A stretch of DNA of 42,579 nucleotides from a virus, in IMG/VR virus record IMGVR_UViG_3300045995_000846, positions 1-42,579 of that record. One strand, given 5' to 3'. The position numbers and the translations under genes were made by a program. This document shows positions 18,575-24,380 of this stretch, piece by piece. Numbering within the stretch: the stretch's first letter is position 1; every line of letters starts with the position of its first letter. A model generated the notes under the pieces. The model was not told the origin of the DNA, did not search any database, and worked only from the letters and a program-made list of their open reading frames with translations.

Positions 18575-19708
18575 ATGGCAACCACCGCACCACTATCAGA
18601 AACTCTCATTCCGAAGATCACCAAGGCGACGAAAGAAGAATGCATCGCTGACCTTCGCTCCATAGCCATTGATAACCCTGAGCTGGTAATCAGCCGTAAC
18701 TATTACCGAGTCCACGGTAAGTATTCTGAATCTTGTTACTCAGCCTGGGCTGGAACCTTTGAAGAATTCAAACGTCAGGCAGGAATCAAACTGAGCCGGC
18801 AGCAGCATAATCTGGAAAAGAATATCGCTAAGCATGCGTCGGTTGATCATTATCGGCAGTTGAATATTGATAAAAAAGATTGGGGTGACAAATACCTGCG
18901 TCCGGTTGGGAAGCGGTTTCAAACCGTACTTATCTGTAGCGACCTACATGATGAGTTGGTTGACCCATTTTATCTAAGAGTATTGTTGGACACTGCTAAG
19001 AGGGTGCAGCCAGAGATCATAGTGTTGAACGGAGATATTTGGGATGCTTCTGAGTTCGGTAAGTATACGGTTGACCCCAGAGGGTTTAACGTGGTCGCCA
19101 AGATTAAATTCATCCATGAACATATCCTTGCACCGTTACGGGAAAATTGCCCTGACGCGCAAATAGATTGGATCTCAGGCAACCATGAAGACCGCTTAGT
19201 GAAACACTTAGCAGATGCCACACCAGCTATGCGTATCCTTCTTTCTGACCTGCATGGCTTTACTGTCAGTAAGCTTCTTGGCTTAGAGACCTACCAAGTC
19301 AATTTCATCGCCAAGTCTGATCTGTCAGCTTATACTGTTACCAATATAAAATCTGAGGTAGCTAAAAATTATAAGACCTATTTTGGGTGCTATGTTACCA
19401 ACCACTTTCCTGAAGGAATCAACCTAGGGATGCCAGGAACCAATGGCCACTCCCACAAATTCAAAGTTACCCCCTGCTATAATGAGACTTTTGGATCTTA
19501 CAGTTGGGTTCAGACTGGATGTGGACACCTTAAAGATGCGTCATATTGTAATGCGGAGAAGTGGGATATGGGTTTTCTTCTTGTCCATGTCGACACCGAA
19601 AGCAAAAATGTTAATCAAGAGTATCTGCCTATCACTGATTTCGCTGTGGTCGGCGGCACCTTCTATTACCGTACTCCTTCTGAGTATATCAAGGTGCTGG
19701 CGTCGTGA
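18575..19708 (+). CDS. Calcineurin-like metallophosphoesterase with N-terminal HNR-like domain
   Basis: 377 residues from the ATG at 18575, chosen because AAGGA (18565-18569) lies 5 nt upstream; an ATG at 18569 overlaps that site. The phosphoesterase motifs are complete and in order: SDLHD (about 122-126), GDIWD (153-157), GNHED (202-206), TNHFPEG, and GHSHKF (about 290). These ligate two metals for phosphodiester hydrolysis. The first 75 residues resemble homing-endonuclease-associated repeats (TKEECIADL, NYYRVHGKYS, then AWAGTFEEFKRQAGI), which usually bind DNA. It is distinct from the SbcD-like protein at 27273. Its position between tail and lysis genes does not reveal the substrate; nucleic acid is my guess because of the N-terminal domain. 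Confidence 0.88.
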   Translation: MATTAPLSETLIPKITKATKEECIADLRSIAIDNPELVISRNYYRVHGKYSESCYSAWAGTFEEFKRQAGIKLSRQQHNLEKNIAKHASVDHYRQLNIDKKDWGDKYLRPVGKRFQTVLICSDLHDELVDPFYLRVLLDTAKRVQPEIIVLNGDIWDASEFGKYTVDPRGFNVVAKIKFIHEHILAPLRENCPDAQIDWISGNHEDRLVKHLADATPAMRILLSDLHGFTVSKLLGLETYQVNFIAKSDLSAYTVTNIKSEVAKNYKTYFGCYVTNHFPEGINLGMPGTNGHSHKFKVTPCYNETFGSYSWVQTGCGHLKDASYCNAEKWDMGFLLVHVDTESKNVNQEYLPITDFAVVGGTFYYRTPSEYIKVLAS

Positions 19709-20274
19709 TCATCCGACCGCACGATTATGACACGCCCACTTATATAGTGTGTGGCACACCGTTCAGTGGCACCTCACTGGTGGCCGGAACGCTGCGTCAC
19801 TTAGGCGTGTATATGGGAAAGGAGTTTACGCACGAAGGGGTGCATCAGGATGTCGAATTCAGCACGCTTCGAACGCATAAAGAGCGTCTTGCCACGTTGA
19901 GAAAGCAAGATGCTGAATTCTTTTCTTGGGGATTTAAATCCGTGGATATGCGGCACTGGATTCCAGATCTGCTACCTTATATAAGGGATCCCGTATTCCT
20001 GTTCTGCAGCCGGGGTTTGGCTGAGTCGATGGAAAGCAAGTCTCCCTATACTCAAGGTCAGATGGCTGATCTTAATTCGCATCTGGCTGAAGAAGCTTTC
20101 TGGTGTAATTTCTTCTTGACTAACGCAGTGCCTTGGTGTGTGCTAAAATACAAAACTGATCCAGAGATATTGCTAGATTGGATACTGGAGTTTACCGGCA
20201 TAGATGCCACTGACAGGCAGATGCACAAAGCTCTGAAATTTAACGACCCGATAAAAGGGTATCAAACGATTTGA
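19705..20274 (+). CDS. Sulfotransferase-like P-loop protein
   Basis: 189 residues, GTG start overlapping the upstream TGA (GTGA), AAGGTG upstream. The N-terminal block CGTPFSGTSLVAGTLRHLGV matches the PAPS-binding 5'-phosphosulfate loop of sulfotransferases (GxPRSGTS). PVFLFCSRGLAESMESKSPY resembles the 3'-phosphate-binding segment (strand then RxP/S). It is short compared with typical 250-300-residue enzymes. The acceptor is unknown; possible targets are host surface glycans or virion proteins, given its place beside tail and lysis genes. A kinase-like P-loop protein is the alternative. Confidence 0.7.
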   Translation: MIIRPHDYDTPTYIVCGTPFSGTSLVAGTLRHLGVYMGKEFTHEGVHQDVEFSTLRTHKERLATLRKQDAEFFSWGFKSVDMRHWIPDLLPYIRDPVFLFCSRGLAESMESKSPYTQGQMADLNSHLAEEAFWCNFFLTNAVPWCVLKYKTDPEILLDWILEFTGIDATDRQMHKALKFNDPIKGYQTI

Positions 20275-20287
20275 CATGGAGGTCAAA

Positions 20288-20554
20288 ATGATTCAAGAAT
20301 TCAAAGCGTTTTTCACGCTGTTCCAACAAGGTAAAGAACTTACTGATTCCAAAGTCTGGAAGGACAGGCAGATCGTCGGCAACACTTTGGTGGGTGTGCT
20401 GGGTGCTATCGCGGTTATCGCGAAAGGTTTTGGCTACGATTTCCATATTGATGAGCAAACTATTCAAGCGGCTGCGATGGGAATCGCTGCGCTTTACGGA
20501 ATCGGGAACTCGATATTGACGGTGATCACGTCGAAGAAAGTTGGTTTAAAGTAG
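20288..20554 (+). CDS. Holin-like small membrane protein
   Basis: 88 residues from the ATG at 20288, which has GGAGG at 20278-20282 five nt upstream; the ATG at 20276 overlaps this site and is rejected. There are two hydrophobic segments (NTLVGVLGAIAVIAKGFGY and AAAMGIAALYGIGNSILTVI) and a basic tail (TSKKVGLK). The pattern GIGNSILTVITSKKVG is common in small phage holins. It is last in the rightward block, ahead of a terminator. No endolysin is visible beside it. Confidence 0.7.
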   Translation: MIQEFKAFFTLFQQGKELTDSKVWKDRQIVGNTLVGVLGAIAVIAKGFGYDFHIDEQTIQAAAMGIAALYGIGNSILTVITSKKVGLK

Positions 20555-20618
20555 GAGTGAAGTTGTGTAGAATGCTTCAATCCAAAGGCGGTGATAATTG
20601 CCTGGATTTAATTAAAAA

Positions 20619-20800
20619 GGACGTTTTCTCGGACACTTTTAGATAAACTCCTTATTAATCAATATAGTAATGGGGGCATAATGCCCCCTTTTTTGCGTCT
20701 GCATCCCTTGTATCCCTTGAGATTACTGAAAAAGTGTCCTTAAAATAAGTCTGAAAATGTACGTTTCTGTCTGAAAAAGGACGTTTTTAAGGACGTTTTT
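20619..20800. repeat. GGACRYTTTT repeat array, candidate attP arm sites
   Basis: Copies: GGACGTTTT 20619, GGACACTTTT 20631, the inverse AAAAGTGTCC 20730-20739, GGACGTTTTT 20779, and GGACGTTTTT 20791. Within each direct pair the copies are exactly 12 bp apart. CTGAAAA recurs at 20726, 20751 and 20771. The last two GGAC copies cover the 3' end of the integrase gene. Clustered direct and inverted 10-mers beside an integrase gene resemble arm-type sites for the N-terminal domain of a tyrosine recombinase, so the attP core would lie in or near 20640-20730. Apart from this array and the terminator I see no gene in 20555-20786. Confidence 0.6.
20672..20694 (+). terminator. Rho-independent terminator of the rightward late operon
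   Basis: Perfect 6-bp stem GGGGGC/GCCCCC (20672-20677, 20683-20688), loop ATAAT, followed by six T (20689-20694). It lies 117 nt after the holin-like gene, where late transcription meets the leftward integrase. Confidence 0.93.
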
Positions 20801-21938
20801 TCGTAGAGAAAATCTCCACTGCTTTGCCTCCTGCCTCCGGTTGAGAGTTTGGCATCCACGTTGCATAAGTCCCTGCCGTCTGGATAACACTTGAGTGACC
20901 CAGCTGCCTTGATACCCACGCTAAATTTTCTCCTGCCGATAACATCATCGACGCATAGGTGTGTCGGGTCGAATAAGGTTTACGGTATTTGACTCCTGCA
21001 ATTTTCAAAGTCTTAACCCAAAGCCGGTTGATCGGCTGATCTCCTTCCCAAGGTTTTCCGGTCAATGGGTCAGCAAAGATTACGTTGCGGGATTCAGGTG
21101 CTATGAGTCGTTGTGCATTTAGCGCATCGATTGCAGGAGGTAAAAGTTTTACTTCTCGATCGCCTGCTCTGGTCTTGGTGGTTTCAGGAGTTCGAGCGTG
21201 TTGAGTTTTCCCTCTGCGGATCTGAATGATACCTCTGTCCCAATCGATATCCTGCCATTCCAAGGCGACGAGTTCTGAAGTTCGTAACCCAGTCCAGAAG
21301 GCAAATTGGATCAAGTTACGAGGTTGCTCTGAAAGGGCTGCAAGAATGATCTCCTGTTCCTCAGGGCTGAAGGGGTTAACTGAGCGAGCTGGTGGAGGGA
21401 CGTTACGCCTGAAGCGAAAGTTTAGCAGGATATTCTCAGGTACAAGGCTGTCGCTATAGGCCTCTTGTAGTGCTACACGAAAGGGGGATAGTAAATTAGC
21501 GATGGTTTTATTACTGCAAGTTAATGTCTTGCACCATGCCTTGACATCGGTTTTCTTGAGATCAGTTAACTTGATCTCTCCGAAGTGTGCTTTGAGGATG
21601 TTGACCCGGGCGATGTATCCAACTCCGGTGCTGGTTTTTAGGTGAGGTTCTTTCTCAGCCAGCCATTGATCGAGCCACACCCCAACGGTGAGGCATTTTT
21701 CAACGGTGAATTTCTTGACGTTTCTACTGGTGGGGAAGACGGTGGCGTAATCAAAGCTGCCATTATCGATGGCATGCAGGATAGCTTGCCGATGCTGGTA
21801 GGCTTTTTTGAGTGCTACATCAGGTTCAGTGGTTGCAGGGTTGAACTTGACCCTTTCCCTGCACCTGACCCCTTGATAGAGGAACTCGATCTGTACGCTT
21901 GCTGCTGTGACAAGCTTAACTCCGGTGTTGCTGCCCAT
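20787..21938 (-). CDS. int: Tyrosine-family phage integrase
   Basis: 383 residues. The N-terminal DUF3596-like arm-binding domain (VQIEFLYQGVRCRERVKF ... DYATVFPTS) is followed by a SAM-like core-binding domain (about 80-175) and a catalytic domain. Catalytic residues are visible: Arg in GLRTSEL (about 219), Arg in STRHTYAS (about 324), His in QLGHSS (about 345) and the nucleophilic Tyr in GTYATW (about 358). The first His of the HxxR box is replaced, as in many phage integrases. The start at 21938 makes it overlap the excisionase by 124 bp. The arm-binding domain begins near residue 12, so a much later start is unlikely. It mediates site-specific integration and, with the neighbouring Xis, excision. 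Confidence 0.95.
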   Translation of the reverse strand: MGSNTGVKLVTAASVQIEFLYQGVRCRERVKFNPATTEPDVALKKAYQHRQAILHAIDNGSFDYATVFPTSRNVKKFTVEKCLTVGVWLDQWLAEKEPHLKTSTGVGYIARVNILKAHFGEIKLTDLKKTDVKAWCKTLTCSNKTIANLLSPFRVALQEAYSDSLVPENILLNFRFRRNVPPPARSVNPFSPEEQEIILAALSEQPRNLIQFAFWTGLRTSELVALEWQDIDWDRGIIQIRRGKTQHARTPETTKTRAGDREVKLLPPAIDALNAQRLIAPESRNVIFADPLTGKPWEGDQPINRLWVKTLKIAGVKYRKPYSTRHTYASMMLSAGENLAWVSRQLGHSSVIQTAGTYATWMPNSQPEAGGKAVEIFSTKKRP

Positions 21939-22096
21939 AGATTAAACCCATCTATACTTATTAATACCCTGTTGTCTGGGGCTCTTACCCAAACATCATT
22001 CTCTTTCCAAATGCATCGCGATATTTTAAGCCGAATCGCGTTCGCTGAATAACCCGACAGTTCTGCGAACTTGCCGATTGTTAAATATTTTATCAC
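21815..22096 (-). CDS. xis: Excisionase
   Basis: 93 residues, GTG start, CGGAG upstream. The N-terminus YLTIGKFAELSGYSANAIR followed by WKENDVWVRAPDNRVLISIDGFNLW is the classic excisionase winged-helix pattern. It directs integrase toward excision by bending attachment-site DNA. The C-terminal 40 residues are Ser/Gly-rich and overlap the integrase start by 124 bp in a different frame, giving tight coupling of the two. A CAGCAA hairpin lies 18 nt upstream of its start. Confidence 0.92.
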   Translation of the reverse strand: MIKYLTIGKFAELSGYSANAIRLKISRCIWKENDVWVRAPDNRVLISIDGFNLWAATPELSLSQQQAYRSSSSIKGSGAGKGSSSTLQPLNLM

Positions 22097-22114
22097 AGTG
22101 TTTGCTCCGGTTAA

Positions 22115-22144
22115 CCCACCACCTGATTGCTGTCAAGTGGTGGG
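22115..22144 (-). promoter_or_regulatory. CAGCAA-loop hairpin upstream of xis
   Basis: The leftward RNA folds as CCCACCACUUGA-CAGCAA-UCAGGUGGUGGG, a 12-bp stem with one U-G wobble. Its 3' end is 18 nt before the xis GTG. One of six hairpins in this operon sharing the loop but not the stem. Confidence 0.85.
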
Positions 22145-22158
22145 AAGCAGTTAATAGG

Positions 22159-22356
22159 TTATTTTGTTGGTAAGGAATATCTCCATCCAGCTAAAGCAAA
22201 TGCACAGCGTACCCAAAACTCTTGGTGATCAAGATACTCGTCAGGAAGTGTGTAGTAATTTACCCACCAAATCCAAAACTCTGGAGTCACAAATTCAGCG
22301 TGAAATCTGGTAAACCACTCGTCAGGGAACTTTGTAATACATTGTTCAAAAGTCAT
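22159..22356 (-). CDS. Small aromatic-rich protein, unknown
   Basis: 65 residues, start overlapping the previous stop as ATGA. Unusually rich in Trp, Phe and Tyr (EFWIWWVNYYTLPDEYL). No family recognised. It is the last gene of the early block before the xis leader hairpin. Confidence 0.6.
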   Translation of the reverse strand: MTFEQCITKFPDEWFTRFHAEFVTPEFWIWWVNYYTLPDEYLDHQEFWVRCAFALAGWRYSLPTK

Positions 22357-22781
22357 TTTAATCCCGTAACATGTTGTTCGATCACCAAACCGATGTCGGC
22401 CACAAGGGAAGGGACAAAGCCATGACCCTTCTTAAAGTACCCACCCGCTGGGTCGAACGTCGCTTTCATTTCGTCGATGATGAACTGATACTCACCGCCA
22501 TTTCTGAACACCGCCGACACCAACCGAGTAAAGATCATCACCCATTGAAAGCTTTCCACATGCTTGCAATTGATGAACAGCTCGTAAGGTCTGATCACAC
22601 CATCAACCAGGATATCGTTGATGGTGATGTACATCGCATGATCAATCCCTGCTGGTTTGATCTTGTAGGTTTTGCCGGTGATCTCATCGGGTCGAGATAG
22701 AACTGAGTGAACAGGTTCAACAACAACCTGCTCACCGGTCTTTACCTTGAAGCCCGTTATCTTCTTATCGATGGTACTCAT
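22353..22781 (-). CDS. NrdJb-like class II ribonucleotide reductase C-terminal domain protein
   Basis: 142 residues that match the C-terminal (TSCPD-family / NrdJb) region of adenosylcobalamin-dependent ribonucleotide reductases. The tell-tale blocks are YKIKPAGIDHAMYITINDI, RPYELFINCKHVESFQWV, TRLVSAVFRNGGEYQFIIDE, KATFDPAGGYF and FVPSLVADIGLVIEQH. In Pseudomonas-type split enzymes (NrdJa plus NrdJb) this half supports function of the catalytic half. No NrdJa-like catalytic subunit is in this window, so it is either an orphan partner of a host enzyme or the mate lies outside. It is coupled by ATGA overlaps to the dCTP deaminase-like gene and the 65-residue gene. Confidence 0.82.
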   Translation of the reverse strand: MSTIDKKITGFKVKTGEQVVVEPVHSVLSRPDEITGKTYKIKPAGIDHAMYITINDILVDGVIRPYELFINCKHVESFQWVMIFTRLVSAVFRNGGEYQFIIDEMKATFDPAGGYFKKGHGFVPSLVADIGLVIEQHVTGLK

Positions 22782-23230
22782 TTCAGTTTGAAAAAGTGTA
22801 CTTGACCGATCCGTAGTCCGGGCCTGAGTATCAACGGCTTGTTAGTTAGGTTGCTTAACTCAAGGACAAGATGCCCTTCCCAGTTTGGCCGTATCCAGAC
22901 CGAAGTAGATTGCTCTAATCCGGCTTGAGCCATTGCCGAACGCAGGCTGAACATACCAACTACGTTAGTTGGCATGTTAAATTTTTCGTGGGTGAGTGCC
23001 TTGACGAATTGTTTAGGGTAAAGTTTCAACCATTTATCAACGAGGACACGGTCATACATTTCTTCCTCGGTGGGTAAGTTAGATAGGTCGATTGCATCTA
23101 GATCTGGCTTTCTGGGTGTAAAAAATGTATCACTTAGTGTTACATCGATAGAGGATGGTCCAATCAATTCTGGATCACAAGGCCGAAATACCAGAGAAGC
23201 AAGGCTGGCTAATCTTTGTCCGGAGATCAT
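22778..23230 (-). CDS. dcd: dCTP deaminase-like protein (dUTPase superfamily)
   Basis: 150 residues. SLRSAMAQAGLEQ, WIRPNWEGHLVLELSN and LRPGLRIGQVHFF align with the Dcd blocks GRSSLARLGL, IDPGWxGxIVLE and LRPGMxIGxLxF, and the catalytic Glu is kept (E124). Two normally conserved positions differ: the last Arg of GRSSLAR is Gln (102), and DPG is RPN (114-116). The expected reaction is dCTP to dUTP, feeding the dUTPase and ThyX encoded in the same operon. The substitutions make activity uncertain. ATGA overlaps on both sides. Confidence 0.85.
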   Translation of the reverse strand: MISGQRLASLASLVFRPCDPELIGPSSIDVTLSDTFFTPRKPDLDAIDLSNLPTEEEMYDRVLVDKWLKLYPKQFVKALTHEKFNMPTNVVGMFSLRSAMAQAGLEQSTSVWIRPNWEGHLVLELSNLTNKPLILRPGLRIGQVHFFKLK

Positions 23231-23886
23231 ACTCTACCTCTCATCGGTGATCTTCTAAGCGGCTGTGACGTAGCCCTCAAAAGTCCCCAGCCTCTCCCTA
23301 TCCTAGATTTTAGTCTCTCCGCAGGGATACCACACTCAATGCTCCACCCATGTAAGGTCTTGCCTTCAATCCTAAAAGTTGTAGTTTTATTAAGGGCCTG
23401 CTCTTGATATGTAGCCCATCTACAATTATCTGGTGCATAGTCCTTATCGTTATCTTTGCGATCTAAAGTATGTTTCGAAGTAGGTTTACGGCCCATATCC
23501 TCTAGGAAGGATTCAAAACTATCCATCCACCTATCACAAACTTTAATCCCTCTTCCTCCATAATTGTGAAACTGTTTTATAGAGGATACAGTGCATCTTA
23601 CCTTCATTGCTCTCCAAGCCCTATATTCAGCGGAGCAGCGAGATGCTGTCGCTCCTTTTATGGATGCGCCCCCGTGTTTTGTCATCAAAGCAATTACGTT
23701 ATCCAACTGGAAACACCCGCATGACCGGGTATTTGATCTCTTACTTACAAGGTTAGTTCTCAAGACCTCCGTCTCTTTTCCGCAGGAGCACTGGCAAAGC
23801 CATACCATGTTCTTATTAGACACTCTTAGGGGTTTAATGGCTGTTAACCTGCCGAATACCTTACCTGCAATGCTGCTCCCTTTCAT
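23227..23886 (-). CDS. HNH homing endonuclease
   Basis: 219 residues from the ATG at 23886, chosen because it overlaps the upstream stop as ATGA; the frame runs open to 23961, but that would overlap the diphosphohydrolase gene. The N-terminus GKVFGRLTAI plus five cysteines (31, 33, 35, 56, 58) forms a zinc-ribbon-like module. The C-terminal half has NYGGRGIKVCDRW, LDRKDNDKDYAPDNCRWAT and a Gln/Asn-rich helix, the layout of phage HNH homing enzymes. It is wedged between two nucleotide-metabolism genes with 4-nt overlaps on both sides. It most likely cleaves an intronless or insertion-free neighbour locus. Confidence 0.85.
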   Translation of the reverse strand: MKGSSIAGKVFGRLTAIKPLRVSNKNMVWLCQCSCGKETEVLRTNLVSKRSNTRSCGCFQLDNVIALMTKHGGASIKGATASRCSAEYRAWRAMKVRCTVSSIKQFHNYGGRGIKVCDRWMDSFESFLEDMGRKPTSKHTLDRKDNDKDYAPDNCRWATYQEQALNKTTTFRIEGKTLHGWSIECGIPAERLKSRIGRGWGLLRATSQPLRRSPMRGRV

Positions 23887-24323
23887 AAAGTGACTCCGAC
23901 TTTTCGGTCGTCCATATGAGGCTGAGAATGAAACATCTCTGACAAGACAAGTGCGTTCCACAAGATGTGATCTACATGTGGTAACCCAGACTCATCGTCA
24001 GTATCCTGGCCATTGAAGAAAGCCAATTTATGCCGATCTAAACTATCAATCAGTTGAGTTATAGGTAAACCTTTCTTCCAATTGTCTCTACCATAGCCTT
24101 TAACTTCTGCCCCGAACGTAAAGACATTTGATAACCCTATGAGAGCTGCGGGAGCTGAACTTATATAGCTGAGCTTAGGTTTACCGGCGTTGAATCGGTC
24201 TGCTTGTATAGGAGCAGGTTTTGGAGGTGTTTGACATCTGATAGGTGTTGCATCTGTGCCGGAAATTACAGAACTTCCAGTACTTCCGATAGCTGATCGG
24301 TCAGGTTTCTTTTCGTTAAACAT
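23883..24323 (-). CDS. DUF5664 dATP/dGTP diphosphohydrolase-like protein
   Basis: 146 residues with a disordered N-terminus (1-40). Then DRFNAGKPKLSYI, FGAEVKGYGRDNWKKGLP, LIDSLDRHKLAFFNG and DTDDESGLPHVDHILWNAL, the signature of the phage dATP/dGTP diphosphohydrolase N-terminal family (DUF5664). Related proteins (MazZ) take part in 2-aminoadenine synthesis, but many carriers of this domain lack that pathway, and no PurZ is visible here. It probably hydrolyses purine dNTPs or adjusts pools. Its leader holds a CAGCAA hairpin and the ribosome-binding site AGAGGCA. Confidence 0.82.
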   Translation of the reverse strand: MFNEKKPDRSAIGSTGSSVISGTDATPIRCQTPPKPAPIQADRFNAGKPKLSYISSAPAALIGLSNVFTFGAEVKGYGRDNWKKGLPITQLIDSLDRHKLAFFNGQDTDDESGLPHVDHILWNALVLSEMFHSQPHMDDRKVGVTL

Positions 24324-24341
24324 GTGGTGCCTCTTTTAGTT

Positions 24342-24371
24342 AAGTAAAGGCAGTTGCTGCTGCCTTTACTT
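24342..24371 (-). promoter_or_regulatory. CAGCAA-loop hairpin upstream of the diphosphohydrolase gene
   Basis: Perfect 12-bp stem AAGTAAAGGCAG/CTGCCTTTACTT with loop CAGCAA on the leftward RNA. It ends 18 nt before the ATG at 24323. It also lies just after the sbcC stop, so a terminator or attenuator role is possible, although the T-run is weak. Confidence 0.9.
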
Positions 24372-24380
24372 GGTTGGTGA

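Noticed and set aside
23227-23961. Long start of the HNH gene at 23961
   Set aside because: It would overlap the diphosphohydrolase gene by 79 nt; the ATGA junction at 23883-23886 and the family's MKGxxIAGKVFGRL start support 23886.
23227-24323. Complete Z-genome (2-aminoadenine) pathway
   Set aside because: Only a DUF5664 protein and a PolA are visible; no PurZ or DatZ-like protein is in the window.
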